Positions 45,230 to 56,000 are shown, counted from the first letter of the stretch. The stretch is DNA of 64,000 bases from Acanthosepion esculentum (GCA_964036315.1 OZ038485.1:103761007-103825006); one strand, 5' to 3'. Numbers and translations: made by a program. Notes: generated by a model not told the origin, from the letters alone.

Positions 45230-46009
45230 CTGTAAATTACAAGAAAAAAATAATGCTGGGACGATGAACTTCTTTACTTAACTTATTTAACGACCAATGT
45301 ATCCTTTTAGTAAACGAGACGGTCGGATAGATATTCCCTCATTAATTATTGTAAGTATAAAAAGAAAAAAAAAGTTTTTTTTTGGGTGGGCCAGTGTCTG
45401 TGGAAATCAACTGGTGGTTTGTTTCTGTCGAGAATTTCAGAAGCAACAAAAAACTGTTCGTAAGATATTGCGCAAAAATTATAGCAGCAGCCACGAAATT
45501 TTACTCCAGATTCTTCTACAAATCAGTTATATAAATAAACCAAACAGTGAATAAACAATAATTGGACTAAAGACATGAAAAAAACAATACAACTTTAAAG
45601 ATTTGAACATTGTTGATTTTACAAGTATGCACATGAACCGTGAAGGACTAACCAGTAACAAAATTATAAACAATCTATTTCAAGGCCAGCTTCTTGGATA
45701 GCACATTTTTCGACGTCTTCAACAGGTGAGCGACGGTGATAAACTCCGTAATAACGTAATTTCTGCTATAAAAAATAGTTTGGGGCTTTTTTTTATCCTG
45801 TTATGCTGTTTTTTAGCGAAAAAGGGAAGGTACCTAATTTCATTTTTAAATATACATGTCATTCATTGTCATGTGTGTGTGTCAAACAGTTAATTCCTAA
45901 AATAAATATCATGATCTTTTCTAATTTTAAATATTCTTTCCCCAGCTAATAAGTCTCCAATCGGTTCGTGAACTTATTAAAAAAAAAAAATAAAAAGAGA
46001 AAGCGTCGT
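45230..46009. other. flank of the exon, no further exon supported
   Basis: On the plus strand 45312-45348 is bounded by a TATCCTTTTAG acceptor and a GTAAGT donor, but it starts with an in-frame-ambiguous TAA and has no matching partner, so I do not call it. The rest is AT-rich. Confidence 0.3.
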
Positions 46010-46075
46010 TTGAAACGAAGACCTCCTAGGCCTTACCTGTCAATCAGTCTTTCACCGACTGACTAACTTTAAAAT
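46010..46075 (-). mobile_element. tRNA-like SINE head
   Basis: The minus strand reads GTTAGTCAGTCGGTGAAAG (A-box-like), GACTGATTGACAG, AAGGCCTAGGAGG and CTTCGTTTCAAACG (B-box-like). The arrangement is that of a tRNA with a long variable arm; acceptor pairing is lost. Confidence 0.5.
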
Positions 46076-47236
46076 GGGAGATATTTTTTAGTTTCAGTGC
46101 ATTGGTATGTTAACTGACCAGATGGACACCTTGAACCTTTACAACCCAGGAGGCCGATATCGCACGACACGGATTTATTGAAAAGATTGAGTAATTAACT
46201 TATACTTGTAAAATCGGATTTTAATGCTTTTTTGAGTTGGAGAGCTCACAAATTTAAAAAAAAAATCTCAGTTGAAAGTTTTTGAAGAGAAAACATTAAT
46301 TAATAATGTTTTTAAACTACAGGTTTGTGTGGTAAAGTTTTCAAATCACCTGAACCGTGTGAACAACCAAGTAAAAAATGCAAAACTAAAATTGCAAAAT
46401 TTCTCTACTTGAAATTTCTACTGATTTATTTTCAGTCAATTAAAACTCAATCAAGAATCAAAAGGCAACTTTGATTATGTTTTTGTTATTTTATAATCAC
46501 ATTTCAATTTCATTTAGTCAAAGAAAAAGACATGAAAACAAAACGTGACAAAAATAACACGATTATTAACGCAATCAATCTGAATATTGAATGTCACATT
46601 GTGTGTGTGTGTGTGTGTTAAAAAGTTTGCTTTTTTAGACACTTTAAATGTTTAATCCAATTTACTTTTAAGGTAGGTACATAGTTTCATTACAAATTAT
46701 TGTAACAATTTGTTTTATAAAAAAAATAGAATACGACATTAAATGCAAATGAAGTTAAAAAATTAAGAAGTAGTTCTCGGAAAAGTTAAGTTAATGACTT
46801 TTAAAAATAGCAATAAAGTTAAGTTAAATAATGCAATTTTGAGAAACATCTCTGCAACAAAAACAAAAAAAAACTAGCGATCTGATCGGTATTTCAAGCA
46901 ATAATTTAGCTCACATATGATAATGAATGACATTTATAGAAGTTAAAAATATAACAATTTTTTTGTTTTTTTTTTTGTTTTCCTCTGGTGATAGGTAAGA
47001 ATAAAAGATCACATAACAACACACCTTATCTATATCATCAATAAGCACCAGAAATTCGGATCCTAGTATGAAGAAGACACTTCTTTAGGTTGAGTTGACA
47101 ACTTCCAAAAGGCCCTAGAGCGGCATTTTAAATGTAAAAGAACCTCGAATGTTTTTATCGTTCCAAGTCCCAAGCGACAGTAGCAGGTGGTACACTTATT
47201 ACCAATGAAACAGAGGGAGGCGCTACTGCTGTCCTA

Positions 47237-47239
<3 letters not shown>

Positions 47240-47276
<37 letters not shown>

Positions 47277-47298
47277 GTGTGTGTGTGTGTGTGTGTGT
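47240..47298. repeat. (TA)n-(TG)n microsatellite
   Basis: About 16 TA units followed by (GT)11. It is preceded at 47173-47235 by a hairpin whose arms GACAGTAGCAG and GCTACTGCTGTC lie about 45 bp apart. A separate (GT)n occurs at 46600-46618. Confidence 0.9.
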
Positions 47299-47314
47299 AA
47301 CACCTCGTTTAAGG

Positions 47315-47388
47315 GTAGAGGCTTTGGCTCATCTGTTAAAGACGTTAGTAATGCCACCATGAAGTTATTTCGAATCTATGGTATGAAA
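47315..47388 (+). mobile_element. tRNA-like SINE head
   Basis: GCTTTGGCTCATCTGTTAAAG (A-box-like) and AAGTTATTTCGAATCTATGG (B-box-like) lie about 50 bp apart, straight after the (TG)n run. GCCACCATGAAG in the middle is part of the tRNA-like arm, not a start codon. Confidence 0.5.
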
Positions 47389-47864
47389 GGACAATCGTTT
47401 TATTTAAAATAAATGTAACAAATTGACATTGTCGCGTTTTATTTTTTCACTCAAGAACGTTGAAAACCGAAGCGAGTTTTTGTACGACCAAACAAAAATA
47501 AAATAAAAAAATCGACAAAGGTAAGGAAGTGGCTCATTGATTAATAATGTCGCACCATTTATTTATATTTTTTTTTTTTTTTTTTTTTTTTACATGTTTG
47601 GATTTGTGCTAGCAAAAAGCGGCGAATAATAAATATTACTCAAAAGGTTTATATTCTACAGAAAGCGCCGTGAATTTATTTAAGTTCATTCTGGTCCGAC
47701 ACAGGGCTACAACAACAGCAAAGAAAAAAAAAGAAAGTAAAAAACTGAAACTTTTGAGGTCTGGGCTCTCACTATATATGACACAAACTAAACAAGTCAA
47801 ACTTTTTTTTTTTTTTCCAAGGGCGTTTCGATAATGAAAAAAAAAAAAATTTCCTAAGTTGATT

Positions 47865-48295
47865 GATTTTTTAAGGATTATCAATGCTTTCTAGGTTATT
47901 AAAAGCCGAAACACATTATTCCGCATTCACCCCTTCCCCAGTGTAGACGTGTATATACGTTTTTACCGAAAGTGGCTTTTTAGGACACGGACGAATAAAA
48001 ATGTGTCCAAAACATAATGTTCTCAATCCAGCTACGTCAATCTTGATTCTTTCTTTTCCATTTTGAGCTTGAAACAAGTCCAATTGTCAACTCATATGTC
48101 TGGTAGGTGCTTTAGCCACTGCTCGGGTACTTCAAAGTGACATGAGTCAATTTCTTAGTTACTAAAAAAAAAAAATTCGTCTGAAAATGAAACGTTTTTC
48201 CCAATTTGTGGGGAATATTTTGAGAGTAACAATATTTTTCTGGATATAAGTCCTACTATTTTATCCATAGCTGGGGGAGCAGATAGTAAGTTACT
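47865..48295 (-). mobile_element. SINE fragments with composite-type tail
   Basis: 47868-47912 carries the tail domain (GATTGATTTTTTAAGGATTATCAATG, GGTTATTAAAAGCCGAAAC), and 48195-48290 the body (AATATTTTTCTGGATATAAGTCC, TATCCATAGCTGGGGGAGC) in the same orientation. They may be two ends of one copy with other sequence inserted between. At 48090-48125 there is another short tRNA-like segment. Confidence 0.55.
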
Positions 48296-48299
48296 TACT

Positions 48300-48790
48300 G
48301 ATTCCATTGCTTCTATAAATTTCAGTATCCAAACCTTTTCCAATAATCCATTCATGAAATTTTAGCTATCTCTTCCTGATTGTATCAGTTTCCTGTTTTT
48401 TTTAAAACTTCTTTGTTGCTTACATGTTATGTTTATGGTAGTCTTAGCATTTGTTAGTAAAACCGCATCTGTTGCTTCAAGTCCCTTTTCCATTTGTGAA
48501 GTGAGTGTCCAACATTCACTGTCATATAGATGATTAGATATTATGTAGCAGCCCAGTGTTTTCATTTGTTTGTTTCTAAAGACATTTTCCTACCTCGTAA
48601 TACTTTGCTTAGTTTCTGAAAGGCATCTTTTGTTATTCTGATTTTCTGTCACATCTCTTACAACACTACCTAGATAAAGATAATAGATTTCTGCACTTGC
48701 TTCATTTTGATATCCCCTCTGTGTAACTCACACATTGAGCTGTCTCTTTTGCTGACAACTACACATTCCGCATTCTGTTTTCTTACAATT
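48300..48790 (-). pseudogene. non-LTR reverse transcriptase C-terminal remnant (family R)
   Basis: Minus-strand reading from 48775 downwards gives, across frames, CVVVSKRDSSMCELHRGDIK, MKQVQKSIIFI, IRITKDAFQKLSKVLR and then LGCYIISNHLYDSECWTLTS with QMEKGLEA. This is the typical order of an RTE/L2-type endonuclease-reverse transcriptase after the catalytic core. It shares the YIIS..LY.SECWT..SQM segment with the better kept copy at 60482. There are many stops and frameshifts; the catalytic YADD part is missing. Confidence 0.8.
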
Positions 48791-48795
48791 AATAA

Positions 48796-49049
48796 TTATT
48801 GTCAGTACATTTACAAAATGCAATTTTACATGCTTGAAAAATCTGCAGCACTTATTTGGCCAACATATCTGTAGCCACATCATGCCTGGAAAACTATAGC
48901 TTAATTTCAAAGAAACCTTGAGACTAATTAAATTAAATCTAATTACTCTATCAATTAAATCAATATATAGATTAATTATATATCAAATCAGTTGACTTTG
49001 TCCAAGAAATAGATAAAAATAGATACATCCACAAAATCACTAAAAAATT
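48796..49049. other. AT-rich sequence without recognised features
   Basis: Nothing beyond a TTAAT-rich stretch at 48925-48985. Confidence 0.4.
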
Positions 49050-49223
49050 AGCATACCATGATGAAAAAATGCATGCTCCAAACTTAATGTTTTATCGTCG
49101 AAATCTTTCTTATTATTAAGAGGAAAGATCAAAATATTTTTTGAATATTTAATTAATTTTTAAAATTGTTTTTAGAACTTTCAAAATTTTGTTTTTCTTG
49201 CATCAGCACATGTATTATAAATT

Positions 49224-49499
49224 CAGTCAGTCAGTTAAGTGCCATGTTTCGATACATGACTGAAGAGGCAGATTTTTTCCTGCAGTAGGTTGCAATTTTT
49301 CTGCAATAGACTGGTTACCAACCAAGACTGAAGAACCCAGTCTGTCCTGCTATTCAAACCATAGCTGTGGGGAGAAGAGATGGATTCATACCTTTCCCAA
49401 GGGTATTTGTGTGAATCTAATGAACTTGAATGGAATTCGAACTCGGCTCTCTTAGTTCTCACCTCACTCTGAGCTGGTATCCAGGACACCACAACACAC
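49224..49499 (-). mobile_element. tRNA-derived SINE, full length with target duplication, nested in repeat X
   Basis: TATAAATT flanks the insertion (49215-49223 and 49500-49507). On the minus strand the head begins GTGTTGTGGTGTCCTGGATACC with the B-box-like GAGTTCGAATTCC, then the body (CACACAAATACCCTTGGG, AAAGGTATGAATCCATCTC, CCCCACAGCTATGG) and a 3' part with AAAATCTGCCTCTTCAGTC, ending in (CTGA)n at about 49224-49236. Copy 2 of repeat X (25617-25640) shows the corresponding empty site. Confidence 0.88.
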
Positions 49500-49732
49500 T
49501 ATAAATTAGCATAGTCAATTTTAGTATCAATTTTAGTATCTTTCTTGTGGTAAAAGACACATTCATTTAGACATTCTTGTAAAAATCAAATAATTGTGAG
49601 ATTTTAATGAAACTTTCAGGACTTATTCACAAATGAATGGAATGATTTTAGAAATGTCTTTTCTTTTAGAAAATCTTGGTAAAAATATTTTTTTACATGG
49701 GTTTCACCTCACTTTTTACATGGGTTTCACCT

Positions 49733-50640
49733 CAGAAAGAAATGGTAACCTACTACAGGGAAAAATCTGCCTCGTCAGTCATGTCATCGAAAAGATATAT
49801 GAACGCCTAAGTATGTATCACACATGGCACATAACTGACTGACTGATATCTACCAATCATACTAATCATATGTTGTAGAGTGTATTAGAATCTGACAACC
49901 CTGAGTATTTTTTTATCAAAAAATCGAGAAATTCAGCATAATTTTTAGCGACTACCGTTAAAAGCAAAACTCTGAAGGATTTAAATCATCAATATTTTTG
50001 TAAATCAGACCGCATCTTACCAAAAATCTGCTCTGAATCATAAAATGAAAAATGCAATAAAACTAAGACATTATTCAATTAGAGAAGCTTTTAATTGTCT
50101 TTATGAATAATATATATTAAGGACAATATTGTCTTAAGAAAAAAATTTTTCAATGAAAAATGAATTTTTATAAGGTTTGTTTTCATTTTTTTTATAATTT
50201 TAATTAGAATAATTTATATTTTTAAATGTTTTAAAATTCAGTTTTAGTGGTGTAACCCTTAGGGAATATTGTTATTAAACGGTGGAGTAATGGATAGCAG
50301 CTTGGATTGAGGAATTGGAGAGCCAGGTTCAAATTCCAGTCAAATCCATTGCATTCACTTATATGCTAATACCCTCGGGAAAAGTATTAATCTTCTTCTC
50401 CACACCCCACAAGCTATGGGTAAATAGCAGGACAGACTGGATAGCAATTGGTTTACCACAGAAAGAAATGGTAACCTACTACAGGGAAAAATCTGCCTCG
50501 TCAGTCATGTCATCGAAAAGATACATGAACGCCTAAGTATGTATCACACATGGCACATAACTGACTGACCGATATCTACTAATCATACTAATCATATGTT
50601 GTAAAGTGTATTAGAATCCGACAACCCTGAGTATTTTTTT
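49733..50640. repeat. 182-bp direct duplication, 726 bp apart
   Basis: 49733-49914 and 50459-50640 are almost identical (about 6 differences seen), from CAGAAAGAAATGGTAACC through GAACGCCTAAGTATGTATC and ACTAATCATATGTTG to CAACCCTGAGTATTTTTTT. The second unit is the 3' end of the SINE at 50281 plus 60-70 bp of flank; the first lacks the SINE head. Because flank is included, this is a duplication rather than two insertions. Just before the first unit TTTACATGGGTTTCACCTCA is doubled (49692-49733). Confidence 0.9.
50281..50572 (+). mobile_element. tRNA-derived SINE, CTGA-tailed subfamily, full length
   Basis: The head (GGTGGAGTAATGGATAGCAGC; B-box-like CAGGTTCAAATTCCAG at 50326-50341) is followed by the body (TTCACTTATATGCTAATACCC, GAAAAGTATTAATC, CCCACAAGCTATGGGTAAAT, AGACTGGATAGC) and the 3' part CTACAGGGAAAAATCTGCC to ACATAACTGACTGAC. 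This is the clearest copy of the subfamily. Confidence 0.88.
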
Positions 50641-50893
50641 TAAAGTTTGAATTATTTTTATATGTGTATAAATGTGCCATTTTTAAAAATACAGTCATTC
50701 ATACTCAACATTATCAGAAAATAAGAGCAATAACTGTAGTAAATTTAGAGCAAAAATTCTCTAAAATTCAATAGAACATTAGATTATGGTGAATATTTTC
50801 TAAAAATTTTAAGATTACTGATTACTTAAAAGGCACTCACATTATATTCCTCAATTATGTTTTTTTATGGTTAAAGCCTCCCCCACCCATAGA

Positions 50894-51837
50894 CAGTGGC
50901 GTAGCTAGAATAAGCGTCACCCGGGGCGGTCTGCTCAAATGTCACCCCAATGACCCTGATTCACCCTATGCTGAATGGTTAGCTGTATCTAAATTTTCAT
51001 ACATGCTCTACCTCTACTTTACTCTACTGACCGGTACGTCACTGTTTACATGTATGATCCAAGACAAAATCCAATACCACAAAATAATCAGTTCAAATCA
51101 AAAGATTTTTTAAAATGCAACTGTTCACTTTCAGAACAACTAAATACAAAACATGACAATACACAAAAGAATGACATTCGATACTATGGTCTTAGAATGA
51201 ATGTTTTCTTGTTTTCATTGTGGCAAACTGGTCAATGACATCGTCAAAATCTGTTTGTCTTGTAAGTTCGTTTTCAATGGACAGCACAGCCAGATCCGAC
51301 AGTCTCGACTGGCTCATGGTTGACCGGAGGTAATTTTTTATAAGTTTCATTTTGGAGAAACTTCTTTCACATGATGCCACAGAAGCACATATTGTCAGAA
51401 AGAATCTTAGAGTCAGCGTAAGATATGGCAATGACTCAACAAAGTCCCACTTGATGAGAAACTGCAGTACAGTTCAGTGCTTGGCTTCCTCCTATTCAAA
51501 AGTATATTGCTCACTCAATGGAAAATTGTATCTCAGCGAATTGATACACAGGCAAGACTGAAATTGTTGCACTTTTGGCTTCGTATTTCGCTTTGTTGTT
51601 ATTAATGATGCAGAGTTAAAACACCAGATCATCCGATAAAATGTTACAACAATGTCTCTTGTTAGTCACCAAGATTGTAGCAACTGAAACACATGAAAGC
51701 TGAAAACATTGCTATTTTTCCTACTCACAAATTTCCTGACAATTTATTAGAAAATTTCTGATGGGGGGACAAAACTGGGGGGTCATAAATTATTTCTGAG
51801 GGGTCATATGCCCGCCTGTGAAACCCTGTGTCTCCAC
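50894..51837 (-). mobile_element. hAT transposon remnant with 3' terminus and transposase end
   Basis: CAGTGGCGTAGCTAG at 50894 is a classic hAT terminus. The transposase fragment at 51192-51500 reads on the minus strand, so 50894 is the element's 3' end, about 300 bp beyond the stop. At the other side CTCCACCACTC (51827-51837) could be a decayed 5' terminus (7 of 10 matching inverted). Most of the coding region is missing between them, so it is a deletion derivative. No target duplication is visible. Confidence 0.7.
51192..51500 (-). pseudogene. hAT transposase C-terminal dimerisation domain (ZMYM1-like type)
   Basis: The minus-strand ORF (51431-51192, 79 codons) contains RFFLTICASVASCERSFSKM, then KLIKNYLRSTMSQSRLSDLA, LSIENE and DFDDVIDQFA, the hallmark hATC dimerisation region. 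The natural stop at 51192 is at the expected distance after it. Upstream the frame continues with LIKWDFVESLPYL but meets stops near 51470 and 51490. The RNase H-like catalytic core and BED finger are absent. It is a dead transposase end, not a host gene, since a hAT terminus lies 300 bp beyond. Confidence 0.9.
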
Positions 51838-52525
51838 CACTCTTTTCAGACTATTTTTGGTACCTTAGCCCGGTCTATTTGTCACTGAGCTGTCACAGAA
51901 CAGTTAAAGGATTTTTTATTTGCTAAAAACCTCTACAAAAAAAATAGTTCAAACAAGCATTTGAGGTAACATTTAATTCGTAAGGGCACACAACAAAGAC
52001 AGCTGAACAACACAAGCTGAGTTTAAAAAACAGATGATAAATTTATTGTTCCCACACATAAATGAAAGAATTATACAAATTAAGTGCTTTGTGTGCCAAA
52101 TGATGGCCAGTAACATGTATGTAAAAATAATCAATGCGAAGAAATATGCCTCTTTTACAATAAAAATTACAATGCCTGCATAAGGTCCTCAGAAAAGGTA
52201 AACAACATAAAAATAAATGAAAAAAGGGGAAAAATACTTCTTTGAATAGATTTCAAAGAATAGGTACAATTTTCGAAGCAAAGTCCGTGGTAACAACGAA
52301 GAATAGAACGTTCACAGCAGCTGAAGAATTTTCTTTGATGTGGGCAATTCTTGTCTGGTAGTTGTCAAATTTGTTCTGTGTTGTTTTTCTTCCTTGACCA
52401 GGTGATCTGGATTCATACAGCAGCTATTTGTCAACTCGTCGAATTCAATTCATGGCTCTCTATTTATTCATCCAGATAGGCTCCAGATTTACATCTTCAA
52501 AGTTCCGAATGTATTTTGGGTATGT

Positions 52526-52785
52526 CCATTTTCTTTTTGGTCAAAGAGTTAGGGTAAGTATAACCATTGTTATAATGTTTCGAGCTCAAGTTGGCTTTGT
52601 GCAGTGTTGTAACAACCAAAGAAAAATTTGTACTTACTTCATCATCAAGAGTTTAAGCAACATGGCTATGGGGTGTCTGTTTTCTTTTTCTTGGTCCGGA
52701 AGTTAGGGTAAGGATAAGCATTGTTATAATGGTTGAACTCAACTCAGCCTTCTGTGGAGTTGGAATGACCAAAGAAAACGTTGAT
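52526..52785. repeat. direct duplication, unit about 150 bp
   Basis: TTTTCTTTTTGGTCAAAGAG, TTAGGGTAAGTATAACC and CATTGTTATAATG (52527-52580) recur at about 52678-52732, and both units go on to a CAACCAAAGAAAA / GACCAAAGAAAACG end. From 51840 to 52520 nothing is recognised. Confidence 0.75.
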
Positions 52786-54225
52786 TAACATAATAGGTGA
52801 AGGCTTTTGAAGAAATGTGTGAACATCATATATTGGAAAGTGGGAAAAAAATTCAGTTAGTGGCCTGAGGAAAATAATGTGTCCCAGCAGGGCAGGGCTG
52901 TACTTTTTTCTATGTCCTGTTCTTGGAGAAATGCGGAGAATCATAGAAAAGAAGGAAATGTTTGTCTTTTATAGACTTAACCAGCACCACTCACTTAATA
53001 ATGTTTGATGAGAGACAAGTGGGTAATCATATTTCTGGTTCCTTTATTACTAGCATCATGGGAAAATGTGTTTCTTTTTTTTTTTTTAATTAATTATTAT
53101 TATTTTATGTATTGATTTTATTTCATTTTCTCACATACTATTATTGCCTTCTTCAGGTGTTTGTTGATCTGAGTAACCTTCAGGGAATTTCAAACTGAAC
53201 TCATAAAATGTTCACTTCAAGGGATGAACAATGTCTAACAATATCTCATCTTGTTTCTGTTTTTCTTTAGCCCTAGTCAATTCTTTTAAAATAAGAAACT
53301 TAGGATTTTGACCAGTATTTGTCTTACTTAGATTTTACACCAGAATTTAGTACGAAGAATGTTTTAATGGTTGCTTAAAAAAATTTTATGTTTGGGTCTA
53401 ATAAATAGAAAAGACGGACATTTCAATGGAACTGAATTGATAGAATTCTTATATACAGTATAAAATTACATGTTTAATAACTCTCTTTGTTTTATCTTTA
53501 CTTTTCTTTTCTGAGTTGCTTAACCTTTAACACTCTGCATTATTCAGTATTTTCCTTTCTATTGCATTGTTTTACAAGGCTTCTCTACTACACTATTTAA
53601 TTTCAGTCATGGTCATTTTCTGTTGTTATAGCAGGATCTGACAACACAACTGTAAAATTCAAGCACACTATTATTTATTCATCTGAGTCCCTTGCAGTGG
53701 CAGGTTAAAATTTTTGCCTTGCCAGCAAAATCACCTCCAGTATGTTAAAGGTAAACCAGACTGATATCAATAGTTGAATTATTTATCTTCCTCATAAAGT
53801 CCCATGATCAGGTGTGGTTATAGGGTTGCTGCACAGCTAAATACCTGACCAGTTTAGTCCACATATTTGGGTTTAAAATCAGGGAGGTATTCATTCACAT
53901 GTAGTGTGTCTTGGGCAAGTAGACCTGGCAAAGACTAACCCTCTCCAGGTCAAATCACAAGTAATGTCCTCCAACTTGAAGGCTCACATTAGCCATGGAC
54001 ACATGGCCATTGTTTCTATAGGGAGGCCCCCTGACCTAGCTATTGGCTTCAGTATAGGAAGCCCACTTCTCAGCAATGCCATATCATCACCACACAAGCT
54101 ACATATATAGCTATGATGCTCAGTTTATCCTATTGTGCTAGATGACCATTGATTCCACAAAAAGGTTCATCTGCCCTTTGGCAGGTCTTGTTTTAATCAT
54201 GCTGGGTGTCTATTTTTTTTTTCCT
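52786..54225. other. unrecognised sequence
   Basis: No supported gene. 53690-54190 is less AT-rich than its surroundings (CTTGAAGGCTCACATTAGCC, GGAGGCCCCCTGACC) and may be an unrecognised repeat; a 68-codon ORF there has no motif. Confidence 0.4.
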
Positions 54226-54229
54226 TTAC

Positions 54230-54350
54230 AATGATGTTCACCCTGGAAAAGGCCTAAGGAAGAGGCACCATCCCAAGCAAGGTGATAAAGCCACCAAGAC
54301 GCAAAGGGCCACCAGAAGTGAAAAAGACTATAGAGGGGAAAGGAAACCCA
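54230..54350 (-). mobile_element. 3' end of family J non-LTR element, short copy
   Basis: ATCCCAAGCAAGGTGATAAAGCC, ACCAAGACGCAAAGGG and AGTGAAAAAGAC on the plus strand are the reverse complement of the family J 3' untranslated end. The poly-A tail is missing or eroded and no coding part is kept. The plus-strand ORF across it (54206-54430) is spurious. Confidence 0.65.
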
Positions 54351-55488
54351 ATCTTAAACAGGAAACAAATGATAAGCTTCTACTCCTGTTCAATAAAACC
54401 AGGGAGGAGTGTGAACCAGATAAGATTTAGTCAAATTTGAACGCAGTTGCTGCTACACAAATTACTTATTTAAAAAAATGTATTGCTAGTCCTTTTTGGA
54501 CTGTATCTGAGAATGTACTATCTAGCCCAGAGATTCACAGTGAATATGCCACCAAATTCACAAACCAATAAATAGAACAAACCAATGCTTTAATCTTCTA
54601 GGATACTGTCCAATGTGACAATCCTGAAGCTAGAACTTGGAGCCTTAAGCCTAATGTTCTTATGGCTTCTTCTACTGCTGCTGAAGCCTTACTGTCAAGC
54701 TTGGCTTCCTCTGTTGCCATTTCTTTTGTTTGTTTGTTCAGACTGAAATTCTACCAATATTTGTTGAATATTTCCTGACATTATAGTTCAAGAAAAAGTT
54801 ACCATATCTAATGGTATATTTAACTTCTACTATTTACATTTAATTTTACATTACTATGGAGTTAAGAAAGTAAAAAAGTAGTGGTACTTAAAAAGGCCTT
54901 ACATATCATCAAATATGGTAATATTATGTGAATATTGGAGATAAACAAAAAACACTCACAAAAGAAAATATATGCTTTATGCCTTAATACAACCTATGCT
55001 AAAATATTACATGAAACTTTTTAATCATGATGATCTCACAAACCATTGACAGAGTTTGTCCTGCTGTTTACTATATTATATGATGAACATAAACATTGCC
55101 TAGTGCCAAAGTTGGCATTCTCAACAAATATCTACTTTCTCTCATGGGCACTGAAATATATATAAACTGATAGAAAACAAAATTCCAACACTCTGAAGGA
55201 CAATTCCAATTTTAACCTGGGTACAGTCTGTGCATTCTAGTGAGTGATAGATATTCTGATAAAAATTTTCCAAGTCAGAAGTCGTTTTGTGATATAGTAA
55301 CACTCATACCAGTGCACCAGCTGTGCCCGATTTTTAGACAGCAATACATACTGTGATAAGGTTCATCATGGTGAAAGTGTTCAGTGCAAGCAGAAGTCAT
55401 GCCATGGAAATGCAGACATGCTGCTTTTGTTCAGCTGGAGCCATTTGAGAAGATTTGGATTGTGGACCTTTGAGAGGTTAGATGATCA
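54351..55488. other. unrecognised sequence
   Basis: No gene or repeat family recognised. Confidence 0.4.
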
Positions 55489-55865
55489 TTTTTGATATTT
55501 TTTACAGTTTATCAGCCATTTGCAGGTTGTTTAAAACCAGAAAATATTTTATATTTTTAAGAACTTTTTTGAGATAATGATTAACTTATACAAGTTCTCC
55601 TAATTAACCCATAATTGAAGGAAAAATAGGTAGATTTATACCTTATCCCAAGAGTATTTGCACATAAGAGAATATAACTGTAATTAGAACTTAGCTTTCT
55701 AATTTCCAATTCTGAGCCATTATCTATTACAGCACCTGCACATCCAAGCTAACAGCAGTTAATATTCCCAAGCAGTCACCCATCTAAGTACTGACCAGGT
55801 TTGACATTGATTAACTTCAGCGATCTTACGAGAACAAGTATTTTAATTTGATATGACCATAAGCC
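55489..55865 (-). mobile_element. 5S-tRNA composite SINE, copy 3 (best 5S head)
   Basis: On the minus strand 55865-55747 is a 119-bp 5S-like head, the length of real 5S rRNA: GGCTTATGGTCATATCAAAT, TTGTTCTCGTAAGATCGCTG, AAGTTAATCAATGTCAAACC, TGGTCAGTACTTAGATGGGT and GACTGCTTGGGAATATT. The tRNA-like unit (TTGGATGTGCAGGTGCTGTAAT, 55746-55670), body (TTCTCTTATGTGCAAATACTC, TTGGGATAAGGTATAAATC, ATTATGGGTTAATTAGGAG) and tail domain (TGGTTTTAAACAACCTGCAAATG-like, 55505-55545) follow. All three parts are present. Confidence 0.9.
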
Positions 55866-55924
55866 CAATTATTTTGGAAAACTGCATAACACATTACATG
55901 TGATGTATCTGTGATTTTTCAATG

Positions 55925-56000
55925 TTGTTACTGATTGATTGGTTTGTTTTACAACTTTTCAACCCTCTGTTGGTTATTTAAGGCTGAAACTTATTTTTTT
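55925..56000 (-). mobile_element. isolated SINE tail domain
   Basis: GATTGATTGGTTTGTTTTACAAC, TTTTCAACCCTCTGTTGG and TTATTTAAGGCTGAAAC match the tail domain of the composite SINE (reverse orientation), 60 bp beyond copy 3. The head and body are absent. From 56001 to 56715 nothing is recognised. Confidence 0.65.

Larger units (their letters stand above)
49050..50880 (+). repeat. repeat X, copy 3, interrupted by SINE and duplication
   Basis: 49058-49223 (CCATGATGAAAAAATGC, TTATTATTAAGAGGAAAG, CTTGCATCAGCACATG), 49500-49690 (TTTTAATGAAACTTTCAGGA, AAAATCTTGGTAAAAATA), 50040-50270 (AATTAGAGAAGCTTTTAATTG, GTCTTAAGAAAAAAATTTTTC) and 50690-50880 (AAAATAAGAGCAATAACTG, AAAAGGCACTCACATTATATTCC) follow copy 1 in order. 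The gaps between these blocks are explained by SINE insertions and a local duplication. Confidence 0.8.

Noticed and set aside
45312..45348. A plus-strand micro-exon between a TTTTAG acceptor and a GTAAGT donor
   Set aside because: It is only about 37 bp, without a supporting neighbour, and lies beside a better exon on the opposite strand.
47521..47560. A further tRNA-like head (AGTGGCTCATTGATTAATAATG)
   Set aside because: Only an A-box-like part is visible; no B box follows before the T-run.
55747..55865. A functional 5S rRNA gene
   Set aside because: The head has many substitutions, continues directly into SINE sequence and recurs in three dispersed copies; it is a SINE component.
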